NCBI RefSeq assembly: GCF_900114035.1
Contig: NZ_FORP01000013.1
Location: 62,001 to 126,000, forward strand
Direction: 5' to 3'
Length of the DNA: 64,000 nt
Source: Amycolatopsis sacchari
GTDB lineage: Bacteria > Actinomycetota > Actinomycetes > Mycobacteriales > Pseudonocardiaceae
Notes under the pieces: model-generated
Seen by the model: only the letters and a program-made list of their open reading frames with translations
What the model was told of the DNA's origin: nothing
The model's database searches: none
Part shown: piece after piece, positions 1-9,411 of the stretch
Numbering within the stretch: position 1 is the first letter of the stretch
Layout of the letters: every line of letters starts with the position of its first letter
Position numbers and translations under genes: made by a program

Positions 1-1485
1 CGGGTGCCGATGCGGATGTCGCTGCGGCTGCGGTTCGACTACGGCTCGATCGTCCCCTGGGTCCGGCGCCAGGACGGCGGACTGGCGACGGTCGCCGGTC
101 CCGACGCCGTGTGGCTGCGCACCCCGGTGCCCCTGCACGGGGACGACTCGGCCACCACGGCGGAGTTCACGGTGGCCGAGGGCGAGCGCGTGCCGTTCGT
201 GCTCACCCACCGGGAGTCCCACCTGCCGCACCCGAAGGTGGCCGACCCCGAGGAGTCGTTGCGGGACACCGAGCGCTTCTGGACGGAGTGGATCTCCCGC
301 TGCCGGTACGAGGGCCCGTGGTCCGCCGAGGTCCGCCGCGCACTGGTCACCCTCAAGGCGCTGACCTACCGGCCCACCGGCGGCATCCTCGCGGCCGCGA
401 CGACGTCACTGCCCGAGCAGTTCGGCGGTGCCCGCAACTGGGACTACCGCTACTGCTGGCTGCGGGACGCCACCTTCACCCTGCAGGCGCTGCTGGGCAC
501 CGGGTACACCGACGAGGCCCGGCAGTGGCGCGAGTGGCTGGTGCGGGCGGTCGCGGGTGATCCCGCCGACCTGCAGATCATGTACGGCCTCGACGGCACC
601 CGCCGCCTGCCCGAGTCCACTTTGGACTGGCTGGCCGGGTACGAGGGCTCCTCGCCGGTGCGCGCGGGCAACGCCGCCGCCGGCCAGTTCCAGCTCGACG
701 TGTGGGGCGAGGTCCTCGACGGCCTGCACCTGAGCCGGGAGGCCGGGCTGCCCACGGTCGAGCCCGCGTGGGACCTGCAACGCGGGCTGCTCGACTTCCT
801 CGAAGGCCACTGGGACCAGCCGGACAACAGCCTGTGGGAGGTCCGAGGCCCGCGCCGGCACTTCGTGCACTCGAAGGTCATGGCGTGGGCCGGGGTGGAC
901 CGGGCCGTCCGGACCGTCGAGCACCACGGTCTCGACGGTCCGGCGGATTCCTGGCGGAGCCTGCGTGACCGCATCTTCGACGACGTCTGCGCGCACGGCT
1001 ACGACGCCGAGCGCGGCACGTTCACCCAGTTCTACGGCTCCCGCGGGCTGGACGCGGCGCTGCTGCTCATCCCGCGGGTCGGTTTCCTGCCCTGGTCGGA
1101 CCCGCGCGTGCGCGGCACCGTCGACGCCGTGCGGAAGGAACTCGACCATGACGGCTTCCTGCGCCGCTACGACCCCGACGCGGACGGGGGAGTCGACGGC
1201 CTGGAAGGGCAGGAAGGCGCTTTCCTCGCCTGTTCCTTCTGGCTCGCCGACGCGCTCCACGGCACCGGCCGCACGGCCGAGGCGCGGCGCCTGTTCGAGC
1301 GGCTGCTCGACCTGCGCAACGACGTCGGCCTGCTGAGCGAGGAGTACGACACCACGCGGGGGCGCCAGGCGGGCAACACCCCGCAGGCGTTCAGCATGGT
1401 GGGCCTGGTCAACACCGCCCGCCACCTCACGGCCACCGACGAGCCGGTCGACACCAGGGCCGGGACGCGGCCGCCGCACCGGTGA
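1..1485 (+). CDS. Glycoside hydrolase family 15 (glucoamylase/trehalase-like), 5' partial
   Basis: GH15 enzymes hydrolyse alpha-glucosidic bonds in maltodextrins or trehalose. The frame is open from base 1, so the start lies outside the window; compared with family members of about 600 residues, roughly the first 100 are missing. Visible are the end of the N-terminal beta-sandwich domain (FDYGSIVPWVRR near the left edge), then the (alpha/alpha)6 barrel with NWDYRYCWLRDATF about residues 146-159 and SEEYD near 445, followed by GNTPQAFSMVGLVN. The acidic SEEYD block is where the catalytic base of the family sits. Stop TGA at 1483. No neighbour in the window indicates the substrate; trehalase and glucoamylase activities cannot be told apart from this. 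Confidence 0.9.
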   Translation, partial: RVPMRMSLRLRFDYGSIVPWVRRQDGGLATVAGPDAVWLRTPVPLHGDDSATTAEFTVAEGERVPFVLTHRESHLPHPKVADPEESLRDTERFWTEWISRCRYEGPWSAEVRRALVTLKALTYRPTGGILAAATTSLPEQFGGARNWDYRYCWLRDATFTLQALLGTGYTDEARQWREWLVRAVAGDPADLQIMYGLDGTRRLPESTLDWLAGYEGSSPVRAGNAAAGQFQLDVWGEVLDGLHLSREAGLPTVEPAWDLQRGLLDFLEGHWDQPDNSLWEVRGPRRHFVHSKVMAWAGVDRAVRTVEHHGLDGPADSWRSLRDRIFDDVCAHGYDAERGTFTQFYGSRGLDAALLLIPRVGFLPWSDPRVRGTVDAVRKELDHDGFLRRYDPDADGGVDGLEGQEGAFLACSFWLADALHGTGRTAEARRLFERLLDLRNDVGLLSEEYDTTRGRQAGNTPQAFSMVGLVNTARHLTATDEPVDTRAGTRPPHR

Positions 1486-1548
1486 GCGGGGGAGACCGGT
1501 CAGGAATCGAGAAGCGGCGGTCACGGCTGCGGACCTAGCGTTACCGGC

Positions 1549-2172
1549 ATGACCTCAATCGACACGATCACCCTCGAGGTGGCCGATCCCGCGGCCGCCG
1601 AACGTTTCTACGCCGCCGCCTTCGGACTCGGCGACCGGCTGCGCCTGCGGGCGTCGCAGGAACCCAGCACGGGATTCCGCGGGTTCACCCTGTCGTTGGT
1701 GGCGTCCCAGCCCGCCGACGTCCGTGCCCTGGTCGACGCCGCCGTGGCCGCCGGTGCCACCACCCTCAAGCCGGTCGCGAAGTCGATGTGGGGCTGGGGC
1801 GGGGTGGTGCGGGCGCCGGACGGGACGATCTGGAAGGTCGCCACGCCGGCGAAGAAGGACACCGGCCCGGCCACCCGGCGGGTGGACAGCGTCGTGCTCC
1901 TGCTCGGCGTCGCCGATGTGGCCGCCAGCAAGCGGTTCTACACCGAGCACGGGTTCACGGTGGGGAAGAGCTTCGGCCGGATGTACGTCGAGTTCGCCGG
2001 GGCGGGTGCGGTCAAACTGGCCCTGTACCGGCGGAAGGCCCTCGCCAAGGACGCCGGGGTCTCCCCGGAGGGCGACGGCGCGCACCGGATCGCGATCGGC
2101 GGAGCCGGCGGCCCGTTCACCGACCCGGACGGGTTCGCGTGGGAGACCGCGCCGATGGCGGCGATGTCCTGA
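1549..2172 (+). CDS. VOC-family (glyoxalase-fold) protein, two modules
   Basis: Small cytoplasmic protein of 207 residues built of two VOC (glyoxalase/bleomycin-resistance/dioxygenase) modules: residues ~1-103 with ADPAAAERFYAAAFGL and WGWGGVVRAPDGTIWKVA, and ~109-207 with VADVAASKRFYTEHGF and FTDPDGFAWE. The paired betaalphabetabetabeta units usually form one metal or ligand site. The last module has the expected Glu at the end of FAWE; the first has Trp-Lys at the equivalent place, so a complete metal site is uncertain. The ATG at 1549 follows a 63-base gap from the GH15 gene and could be a separate unit. VOC members include glyoxalases, thiol transferases and antibiotic-binding proteins, so no substrate is assigned. 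Confidence 0.8.
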   Translation: MTSIDTITLEVADPAAAERFYAAAFGLGDRLRLRASQEPSTGFRGFTLSLVASQPADVRALVDAAVAAGATTLKPVAKSMWGWGGVVRAPDGTIWKVATPAKKDTGPATRRVDSVVLLLGVADVAASKRFYTEHGFTVGKSFGRMYVEFAGAGAVKLALYRRKALAKDAGVSPEGDGAHRIAIGGAGGPFTDPDGFAWETAPMAAMS

Positions 2173-2312
2173 TGTGCCTGCACCGCCCGCCACAGGAGCG
2201 GGAAGCGGACGTGCGCCGGAACCCGGCCGAGGAGGAGCTTCCAGAGGCGGAGCTTCCAGAGGCCGGCCTGGACCCGGTGCCGCCGGGCGGGCGCTGAGAC
2301 AACCCCGCGGAC

Positions 2313-3311
2313 TCACGCACCGGGCTCCCGGAGCTCGCCGCCCGCCGCGTTCTCCGGGAAGTGGCACGCCACCCGGCGGCCGGGGGACACCTCCGCCAGC
2401 GGGGGCTCCTGCGTACGGCACACGTCGCGGGCCTTCCAGCAGCGGGTGCTGAACCGGCACGCCGGGGGCGGCGACAGCGGGCTCGGGGTCTCGCCGGACA
2501 GACGGATCCGGTCGCGCTTCCGGCGGCGGCCGGGGTCCGGCACGGGGACCGCCGAGAGCAGCGCCACCGTGTACGGGTGGTGCGGCGTGGCGTAGAGCGC
2601 GTCGGCGTCGGCCAGTTCCACGATCTTGCCCAGGTACATCACGGCCACCCGGTCGGACACCTGCCGCACCACGGACAGGTCGTGCGCGATGAGCACGTAG
2701 GTCAGCCCGAGCTCGTCCTGCAGGTCCTCCAGCAGGTTGATCACCTGGGCCTGGATCGAGACGTCCAGCGCCGACACCGGCTCGTCGGCCACGACCAGCT
2801 TCGGCCGCAACGCCAGCGTCCGCGCGATCCCGATCCGCTGCCGCTGCCCGCCCGAAAACTCGTGCGGGTACCGGTTGTAGTGCTCGGGGCTCAGCCCGAC
2901 CAGCTCCAGCAGCTCCTGCACCGCCCGCTTCACCCCGTGCTCCGTCGGCACCTTCTGCAGCCGGAACGCCGCGCCGATGATCGTGCCCACCGTGTGCCGC
3001 GGGTTGAGCGAGGAGTACGGGTCCTGGAACACCATCTGCACGTCCCGCCGCAACGGGCGCATCCGGCTCGGCGGCAGGTGGGTGATGTCGGTGCCGTCGA
3101 GCACGATCCGCCCGCCGGTCGGCTCCAGCAGCCGCGTCAGCAACCGTCCCGTCGTGGTCTTCCCGCAGCCCGACTCGCCGACGAGGGACAACGTCTCTCC
3201 CTTGTGGACAGTGAAGTCGAGCCCGTCGACCGCCTTAACCGAACCCGTCCGCCGCCGCAGTGGGCCGCGCCGCACCGGGAAGTGCTTGCGCAGTCCGGAC
3301 ACTTCGAGCAT
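2313..3311 (-). CDS. Peptide/nickel-type ABC transporter ATPase (DppF/OppF-like)
   Basis: Second ATPase of the importer operon, 332 residues from ATG at 3311. Walker A GESGCGKT is near residue 45, the Q-loop reads VFQDPYSSLNP, the signature is FSGGQRQRIGIAR and Walker B is LVVADEPVSALD, followed by the H-loop AHDLSVV. The C-terminal oligopeptide-transporter extension contains the CRFSTRCWKARDVC cluster that binds an iron-sulfur centre in some DppD/DppF proteins. I chose ATG 3311 because GAGGGG lies 6-7 bases upstream. A GTG at 3329 would instead overlap the upstream stop by 4 bases (GTGA), but lacks a Shine-Dalgarno sequence. It is the last gene of the leftward operon. Confidence 0.93.
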   Translation of the reverse strand: MLEVSGLRKHFPVRRGPLRRRTGSVKAVDGLDFTVHKGETLSLVGESGCGKTTTGRLLTRLLEPTGGRIVLDGTDITHLPPSRMRPLRRDVQMVFQDPYSSLNPRHTVGTIIGAAFRLQKVPTEHGVKRAVQELLELVGLSPEHYNRYPHEFSGGQRQRIGIARTLALRPKLVVADEPVSALDVSIQAQVINLLEDLQDELGLTYVLIAHDLSVVRQVSDRVAVMYLGKIVELADADALYATPHHPYTVALLSAVPVPDPGRRRKRDRIRLSGETPSPLSPPPACRFSTRCWKARDVCRTQEPPLAEVSPGRRVACHFPENAAGGELREPGA

Positions 3312-3325
3312 CGTCTTCCCCTCGG

Positions 3326-4330
3326 TCACAGCACCGGCCTGATCTCGTGCTCCCAGATCTCCCGCCGCGTCTCGAGCGGGAGGTGGCAGGCGGCCTGGTG
3401 GCCGTCGCCGGTGAGTTCCGGCACGACGGTCTCGCTCGCGCCACCGTTGCGGGAGGCGTAGGCGCACCGGGGGTGGAACGGGCACCCGGGCGGCGGTGTG
3501 ATGAGACTCGGCGGCGTGCCCGGGATGGGCCGGAGCCGTTCGGCGCGGTTCCGGTCCAGCCGGGGCATCGAACCGAGCAGGCCCCACGTGTACGGGTGGC
3601 GCGGCTGCCGGAACACGTCGGCCGCCGTGCCGTACTCGACCGCCCGCCCCGCGTACATCACGAGGATGTCGTCGGCCAGCTCGGCCACCACGCCGAGGTC
3701 GTGCGTGATCACCACGACCGCCGAGTGGAACTCCTCCTGCAGGTCCCGGATCAGGTCGAGGATCTGCGCCTGCACGGTGACGTCCAGCGCGGTGGTCGGC
3801 TCGTCGGCGATGAGCAGCTCGGGATCGCACGACAGGGCCATCGCGATCATGGCCCGCTGGCGCATGCCGCCGGAGAACTGGTGCGGGTAGTCGTCGACCC
3901 GTGTCTTCGGTTGCGGGATCCCGACCCTGGCCAGCAGGTCGATCGCGTGCTCGCGGGCGGCCCGCTTGCTGACGTCGTTGTGCAGCCGGTACGCCTCGAC
4001 GATCTGGCTGCCCACGGTGTAGTAGGGGTGCAGTGACGACAGCGGGTCCTGGAAGATCATCGCCATCCGCCTGCCCCGCAGCCGGCGCACCTCCTCGGCT
4101 GGTGCGCCGACGAGCTGCCTGCCGCCGAGCCAGATCTCGCCGGAGATGTGCGCGCCCTTGTGCAGCCCCAGTACCGCGAGGCTCGTGACGCTCTTGCCCG
4201 AGCCGGACTCGCCCACGATGCCGAGGGTGCGGCCGCGGTCCAGCGTGCACGACAGCCCGTCCACGGCCTTCACCAGCCCGTCGTCGGTCGGGAAGTGCAC
4301 CCGCAGGTCCTTCAGTTCCAGGAAGCTCAT
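3326..4330 (-). CDS. Peptide/nickel-type ABC transporter ATPase (DppD/OppD-like)
   Basis: First ATPase of the importer, 334 residues. Walker A GESGSGKS spans residues 40-47; then come [10 protein letters not shown] (Q-loop), signature [15 protein letters not shown], Walker [13 protein letters not shown], and [10 protein letters not shown]-terminal [10 protein letters not shown] block is typical of oligopeptide/dipeptide ATPases. The ATG at 4330 overlaps the stop of the permease gene by 4 bases (ATGA), which supports this start and translational coupling. With the DppF-like partner it should form the heterodimeric motor energising uptake of the ligand delivered by the lipoprotein encoded two genes upstream. 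Confidence 0.94.
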   Translation of the reverse strand: MSFLELKDLRVHFPTDDGLVKAVDGLSCTLDRGRTLGIVGESGSGKSVTSLAVLGLHKGAHISGEIWLGGRQLVGAPAEEVRRLRGRRMAMIFQDPLSSLHPYYTVGSQIVEAYRLHNDVSKRAAREHAIDLLARVGIPQPKTRVDDYPHQFSGGMRQRAMIAMALSCDPELLIADEPTTALDVTVQAQILDLIRDLQEEFHSAVVVITHDLGVVAELADDILVMYAGRAVEYGTAADVFRQPRHPYTWGLLGSMPRLDRNRAERLRPIPGTPPSLITPPPGCPFHPRCAYASRNGGASETVVPELTGDGHQAACHLPLETRREIWEHEIRPVL

Positions 4331-5340
4331 GAGTACCGCACTCTCGGGTCGACGACGGCGTAACCGATGTCCACGACCAGGTTGGCCACGACGATGAAGC
4401 ACCCGGCGAGCAGCGTCACGCCCATGATCGCGGGCAGGTCCTTGCCGTTGATGGCGACGATCGCGTAGTGCCCGAGGCCGGGCAGCGAGAAAGCGGTTTC
4501 CGTGAGCACCGCCCCGCCCAGCAGCAGGCCGAGGTCCAGACCGAAGATGGTCAGGATCGGCGTGAGCGTGGCGCGCAGGCCGTGCTTGAGCACGACGGTC
4601 CGCTCCGGCAGTCCCTTGGCGCGGGCGGTGCGGATGAAGTCCTCGCCGAGTGTTTCCAGCATCCCGGCGCGGGTGAGCCGTGCGTAGAGCGCGGCGTAGA
4701 GGAACGCGAGGGTGACCCACGGCAGCACGAGCGCCCAGAACCACCGCGCCGGGTTTTCCGCGAGCGGGATGTAGGTGCCCGCGTCGGGGAAGACCGGGAG
4801 GGTGTCGCGGAAGAGCGCGAGGCAGATCAGGGCCGTGAAGAACACCGGCAGCGACACCCCGGCCAGTGCCGTGCTCATCGCGGCGCGGTCGAACCACGAC
4901 CCGCGCCGCAGCGCCGAAAGCACGCCGACGCCGACCCCGGTCACGACCCAGAGCACCGCCGCGCCGAGCCCCAGTGACACCGTCACCGGCAGCGCGTCGG
5001 CCATCTGCGGCCACACCGGCAGCTGGTTCTTGAACGAGTAGCCGAAACACGGCGCGGAGCAGTGCACGACCTGGGTACCGGTGTCGTAGTCCTCGCCGGC
5101 CACGACGCCCTTGACGAAATGCCAGTACTGCGCGTAGAGCGGCTGGTCGAGCCCGAGCCGCGCCTCGATCTGGTGCAGCACGTCGGGACCGGGGCTCTTG
5201 CCGACGAAGTTCGCGGCGAGCTGGTCGGTGGTCTGCCCGGCGAGCCGGGGGACCACGAAGAAGATCCCGAACGTCACCATGCTGACGACGATCAGCAGGA
5301 CCACGGCCGAGATCAGCCTGCGGACGATGAACGTGATCAC
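4327..5340 (-). CDS. ABC transporter permease (DppB/OppB-like)
   Basis: Inner-membrane permease of 337 residues, GTG start at 5340. One N-terminal membrane segment (residues ~9-31, AVVLLIVVSMVTFGIFFVV) is followed by an extracytoplasmic loop of about 100 residues holding a short Cys pair (HCSAPC), then five more membrane segments in the BPD_transp_1 domain. The EAA-like cytoplasmic loop is visible as IRTARAKGLPERTVVLKHGLR, here cut to ARAKGLPERTVVLKHG, the site that contacts the ATPase. A gap of 66 bases separates it from the lipoprotein gene. In the usual dpp order the DppC partner follows DppB; here the DppC-like gene is first in the operon, on the other side of the lipoprotein gene. Confidence 0.94.
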   Translation of the reverse strand: MITFIVRRLISAVVLLIVVSMVTFGIFFVVPRLAGQTTDQLAANFVGKSPGPDVLHQIEARLGLDQPLYAQYWHFVKGVVAGEDYDTGTQVVHCSAPCFGYSFKNQLPVWPQMADALPVTVSLGLGAAVLWVVTGVGVGVLSALRRGSWFDRAAMSTALAGVSLPVFFTALICLALFRDTLPVFPDAGTYIPLAENPARWFWALVLPWVTLAFLYAALYARLTRAGMLETLGEDFIRTARAKGLPERTVVLKHGLRATLTPILTIFGLDLGLLLGGAVLTETAFSLPGLGHYAIVAINGKDLPAIMGVTLLAGCFIVVANLVVDIGYAVVDPRVRYS

Positions 5341-5406
5341 GAACGGCGGCGGCGGTGGCCGGCGCGGGACGCCCCGGCCACCGGTGCCTTCACCTGCTTC
5401 CGGGGA

Positions 5407-7155
5407 CTACGAGGACTTCTTGCCGAGCTGGGTGTAGTCGTACATGCCGTAGGCCAGTGACACGAAGACGTTCGTCAGGTTCGGCCCCCGGTAGAACAGC
5501 GACCTCGCGTACAGCTCGGGCAGGATCACCGCCTGGTCCATCATGATGTGGTCGATCTGCGCGTAGAACCCGTTGCGGGTGGCGGCATCCGTGGCCGCCG
5601 CCGCCTGGTCCAGCAGGTGGTTCACCTGCGGGTCGTCGAGCATCTCGATGTTGGAGTTGCCCGCGGACCGGATCGCGCGGCCGTCGGCGATCTGCGACAG
5701 GTAGCCGAAACCCTCCGGCCAGTCGGCGGACCAGCCGTAGGTCGCCATGCCGATGTTGTGGTCCTTCATGAACTGCGGCGAGCCCGCGTAGCTCGTCCCG
5801 TAGTCGCCGGTCGGGTACTGCAGGATGTCGGTCCTGATGCCGACCTTCGCGAGCGACTGCTGCAGCGCCTGCGCGGTCTGGCCCTCCTTGGGGCGGTCGC
5901 CGCGGATCGCGATGTTGAACGAGAACCCGTCCGGCTGACCGCACTTGGCCAGCGCGTCCCTGGCCTTCGCCAGGTCACCGCCCGGCTGCGTCGTCGCCCC
6001 GTACAGGTCGTACTTCTGGTAGCCGATCACGCTCGGCGGCAGCACCGTGCTCGCGATGTCGCCGCCGGCCTCCGGGCCGCCGTAGGCGTTCTGGAACAGC
6101 GTCTTGTCCGCGGCGTACTCGATCGCCCTGCGGCACTCGACGTTGGGGATCACCTGCGTGTTGATGGGGAAGTACCACTCGAAGCCCGAGGGCGCGGCGT
6201 CGGCGTTCTTCTTCGTCGCAGGGTTGTTGAGCACCTTGGCGCGCCCCGCGGTCTGCATGCCGGTGCCGTACGCGTCGACGTCGAGGGAACCGTTGAGCAG
6301 CCTGTTGTCCAGGTCGTCACCGGAGACGTTGTAGGTCAGGTTGATCCGGTCCACCGTCTGCTTGACGCTCGGGGTGTCCGACTGCTTCCAGTTGGGGTTC
6401 TTCACCAGGCTGAGCCCCGTGCTGGGGTTGAACGAGCCGGGCTCGACCATGTACGGCCCGGACGAGACCGGGGCTGTCTGGTAGTTCGCGCCCGTGTCCT
6501 TGGCCTGCGGCACGGGGGCGGTCTGCGGGCTCGTGACGAGGTAGTCGAAGTCGGCGAAGGGCTGCGCCAGGTGGAACACGATCGTCGTGTCGTCGGGGGT
6601 CTCGATCGACGCCAGGCCGCCGGGGGACTTGTCCTTGTACGGCCCCTGGTAGCCCGACCCGCCCGCTAGGTACTGCGCGAAGTAGCTCGGCCCGTTGGCC
6701 AGCACGTCCTTGGCGAAGTTGCCGCGCTCGACCGCGTACTTGATCTGCGCGGTGGTGACCGGCTCGCCGTCGGAGAGCTTCATGCCGGACCGGATGTGGT
6801 AGGTCCAGGTGAGGCCGTTGTCGCTGACCTGCCCGAGCCCCGTCGCGAGGTTCGGGACCAGCTTGAGCCCGTCCGGTCCCGGCGCGGGGTTGTAGGTCAG
6901 CAGCGGGCTCGCGTACAGGCGCGAGAAGTTCCACATGAACGCGTAGTAGGTGTTGCCGGGGTCGATCGAGTCCGGGGTGTTGGTCATCCCGAAGTTGAGG
7001 GTGCCGCCGGTCGCGTCGGACGCGTTGACGACCGAGGTGTTGGCCGCGTTGTAGCCGGCGCTGCCGCCTCCGCCGCCGCTGCCGCCGCCGCAGGCCGTGA
7101 GCAGGCCGAGACCCGTCATGGCCAGTGCCACCGCGGTCAGGTTGCGTCGTTTCAT
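5407..7155 (-). CDS. ABC transporter substrate-binding lipoprotein (SBP family 5)
   Basis: Extracytoplasmic solute-binding lipoprotein of 582 residues, anchored outside the membrane to deliver oligopeptides, dipeptides, nickel chelates or opine-like ligands to the permease pair. The signal peptide has Lys-Arg-Arg at 2-4, a hydrophobic core, and the lipobox LTAC with Cys22 as lipidation site, followed by a Gly/Ser-rich linker to about residue 36. The rest matches the two-lobed SBP_bac_5 fold (NFGMTNTPDSIDPG, then the GLTWTYHIRSGMKLSDGEPV block near 125). The length suits peptide-binding members. The ligand cannot be read from the sequence. Confidence 0.93.
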   Translation of the reverse strand: MKRRNLTAVALAMTGLGLLTACGGGSGGGGGSAGYNAANTSVVNASDATGGTLNFGMTNTPDSIDPGNTYYAFMWNFSRLYASPLLTYNPAPGPDGLKLVPNLATGLGQVSDNGLTWTYHIRSGMKLSDGEPVTTAQIKYAVERGNFAKDVLANGPSYFAQYLAGGSGYQGPYKDKSPGGLASIETPDDTTIVFHLAQPFADFDYLVTSPQTAPVPQAKDTGANYQTAPVSSGPYMVEPGSFNPSTGLSLVKNPNWKQSDTPSVKQTVDRINLTYNVSGDDLDNRLLNGSLDVDAYGTGMQTAGRAKVLNNPATKKNADAAPSGFEWYFPINTQVIPNVECRRAIEYAADKTLFQNAYGGPEAGGDIASTVLPPSVIGYQKYDLYGATTQPGGDLAKARDALAKCGQPDGFSFNIAIRGDRPKEGQTAQALQQSLAKVGIRTDILQYPTGDYGTSYAGSPQFMKDHNIGMATYGWSADWPEGFGYLSQIADGRAIRSAGNSNIEMLDDPQVNHLLDQAAAATDAATRNGFYAQIDHIMMDQAVILPELYARSLFYRGPNLTNVFVSLAYGMYDYTQLGKKSS

Positions 7156-7209
7156 CCGCGCACCACGCTCCTCGTACTCGATGGGATGGGGAAACCGGGA
7201 AGAACGGTG

Positions 7210-8205
7210 CTACCTCGCTCGCGGGTCGAGCGCGTCGCGCAGGCCGTCGCCGAGCAGGTTGAACGCCATGACCGTGACGAAGATGGCGAGCCCGGGGACC
7301 AGCACGTACTCGGGGTCGGCGGAGTAGGAGCCGCTGCTGACGGCGTCCGAGAGCATGCCGCCCCAGCTGGGGGCGGGCGGGTGCAGGCCGACGCCGAGGA
7401 ACGACAGCGCGGCCTCGAACAGGATGTTCGTCGGGATCAGCAGCGTGGTGTAGACCAGGATCGGCGCGAGCAGGTTCGGCAGCAGCTCGCGCCGCAGGAT
7501 GTAGCCGGTGCGGGCACCCAGGCTCCTGGCCGCGTCGACGAACTCGCGTTCCCGCAGGGACAGCGTCTGGCCGCGCACGATGCGCCCGAGGTAGGGCCAG
7601 TTGAAGAAGCCGATCACGAAGATCAGCACGGCGACGTGCAGCGCGTTGCCCGACAGCCCGAACGCCGACTGCTGCACCACGCCCGACAGGGCGATCGCGA
7701 ACAGCAGCAGGGGGAACGCCAGGAACACGTTCATCAGCCAGCTGATCGCGCTGTCCACCCAGCCGCCCGCGAACCCGGCGACGAGCCCGAGCGTCACGCC
7801 GATCACCACGGACAGCAGCGTGGACCCGGCCGCGATGAGCAGTGAGAACTGCGAACCGACCAGCACGCGGGAGAGCAGGTCACGGCCGTTGCCGGGGTCG
7901 ACGCCGAGGGGGTGGGCCCAGCTGATCCCGCCGAACGCGCCGACCGGGCGGCCGTACGTCGCGTCGATCAGCTCGGGGTGGTAGGTGTCCGGCTGCAGCA
8001 CGCCGAGGGCGTTGAGCAGCAGCGAAGCGAGCGCGCCGAGAACGAGCAGGACCACGACGATGCCGCCGCCCACCGCCCATTTGTCCCTTTTCAGCCGGAC
8101 CCAGGCGATCTGCCCCAGTGAACGGCCTTCGATCGCGCGTCCCATTCCGGCCGTGATGGATTCCGGTTGCGCGTCGGTGGGCGGAACATCGAGCGGAGCA
8201 GCCAT
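7210..8205 (-). CDS. ABC transporter permease (DppC/OppC-like)
   Basis: Second permease, 331 residues, first gene of the leftward importer operon. It has a cytoplasmic N-terminus of about 45 residues, a first membrane segment (GGGIVVVLLVLGALASLLL), the OppC-type N-terminal domain with HPLGVDPGNGRDLLSRV, and a BPD_transp_1 core of five further segments with the coupling loop FVDAARSLGARTGYILRRE. It ends DGLRDALDPRAR, the standard DppC C-terminus. The following lipoprotein gene starts 54 bases downstream. Promoter signals should lie in the 324-base gap to the right. Confidence 0.94.
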   Translation of the reverse strand: MAAPLDVPPTDAQPESITAGMGRAIEGRSLGQIAWVRLKRDKWAVGGGIVVVLLVLGALASLLLNALGVLQPDTYHPELIDATYGRPVGAFGGISWAHPLGVDPGNGRDLLSRVLVGSQFSLLIAAGSTLLSVVIGVTLGLVAGFAGGWVDSAISWLMNVFLAFPLLLFAIALSGVVQQSAFGLSGNALHVAVLIFVIGFFNWPYLGRIVRGQTLSLREREFVDAARSLGARTGYILRRELLPNLLAPILVYTTLLIPTNILFEAALSFLGVGLHPPAPSWGGMLSDAVSSGSYSADPEYVLVPGLAIFVTVMAFNLLGDGLRDALDPRAR

Positions 8206-8529
8206 CCGCTTCGGCCCCTTTCCCGGCGTCGTGCCGCAGCTTCCCGGGCGCCCGCCCGAAATCCCGGACAGCCTCTGCCGCCGTGACGGCGAAGGCCAGC
8301 CCGCGCCGGGCTTCGAGGCTCAATCGTGACCGGGAACCGGCTGAATTGCCTGAAAGTGCGGGAAAAAGGGGCCGGATGAACCTGGAAAACAGGACTGGAC
8401 CACGTGTTTCCGTTTCTTGTCGGCGATGTTTCGCCGGGTATCGGCGGTTGTCCGGTTCGCCGGAGCGCGCAGTGTCCGCGACGGGAAGTTTGACAGGCGC
8501 CCCCGTCCATCGATGCGTTCCGATCCGGA
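8206..8529. promoter_or_regulatory. Divergent intergenic region, importer operon / oxidoreductase remnant
   Basis: 324 bases without a gene, between the leftward importer operon and the rightward oxidoreductase remnant. It is slightly richer in AT around 8330-8420 than the flanking genes. The only recognisable promoter element is a TTGACA at 8490-8495 on the + strand, with a poor -10 candidate (ATGCGT) 17 bases later, close to the start codon at 8530. No clear inverted repeat longer than 6 bases and no riboswitch-like structure were seen. Promoters for both directions are expected here but are not resolved. Confidence 0.4.
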
Positions 8530-9380
8530 ATGAAACGTTATCGGTGGCGAGCGGTGGTCGTCGAGGCGCCCCAGCAGGTCGCCGTGGCCGATGTGCCGGA
8601 GCCGGTTCCCGGTCCCGCGCAGGCATTGGTCGAGGTCGAGGCGATCGGGGTGGGCTATGTGGACGTCATGGCGCTGAAGGTTGAGTACGCGCCCTTTCCC
8701 GGTGTCGGTTCGGTGCTCGGCCTGGAGGTCGTCGGCCGCGTGCGGACAGCCGGTTCCGGTGTCCCGCAAGAGTTGGGCGGGAAGCGGGTGCTCGCGCTGC
8801 CGGACTTCGGTGGCTACGCCGAACGGGTCGTCGTCGACGCGGCCAAGCTGCTTCCGGTGCCGGACGGCGCCGACCCGGTCGACGTCGTCGCGCTGGGCCT
8901 GAACGCGCTGGTCGCCGAGGGTGCGCTGAGCCGGACCGGGGTGGTGCCAGGGGAGCGGGTGCTCATCCGTGGCGCGAGTGGCGGGATAGGCGTGCTCGCC
9001 ACGCAAATCGCCCACGCCAGGGGCGCCGAGGTCACCGTGGTCACACCGCGGCGGGCCCGGCGGTGGGTGAGCACCTGGCATTGCTGCGTCCCAACGGGCG
9101 GTACGTCCTCTGCGGAGGCGCGGGCGGAGCCCCGGGAACCGGCGTGTTCGAGGCGGTGCTGAACGGCTTCCACAACTCACCCGCGCTGTTCGCGTTCAGC
9201 CTGAACTCGCTCGCACCCGAGGCCCGCAGGCGGACCTGGGACAGGGTCGTCGCGCTGCTGGCCGAGGGCCGGCTCTCCGCAGTGCTCGACCGGACCTTCC
9301 CCCTCGCCGAGGCAGCCGCCGCGCTCCAGCGGGTGGAGCGGGGGAGGTCGTTCGGCAAGGTCGTCCTCCGCCGCGGGTAG
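8530..9380 (+). pseudogene. Zinc-independent quinone oxidoreductase (MDR family) with internal out-of-frame deletion
   Basis: The 5' part (8530 to about 9045) encodes the GroES-like domain and the start of the Rossmann domain with RGASGGIGVLATQIA. At about 9040-9050 the match to the medium-chain reductase family breaks. It resumes in another frame (bases about 9042-9380), reading TAAGPAVGEHLALLRPNGRYVLCGG and on to the normal C-terminus KVVLRRG. In intact relatives the two blocks are separated by some 50-60 residues (second half of the nucleotide-binding fold), so about 150-180 bases, not a multiple of three, are missing. The frame that continues from the start codon ends at 9162 in unrelated sequence. 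The product is almost certainly inactive. Assembly collapse is an alternative explanation. Confidence 0.8.
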
Positions 9381-9411
9381 GGTGATCCCGGATCGCGGGG
9401 GAGAGGATTCG

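Noticed and set aside
2172-2297. 41-codon open frame overlapping the VOC stop (TGATG), with a 14-base tandem repeat GAGCTTCCAGAGGC inside
   Set aside because: Coupled start is attractive, but the product is Glu/Pro/Arg-rich with no recognisable feature and the length is near chance for this GC content; the repeat may be slippage. Not listed as a gene.
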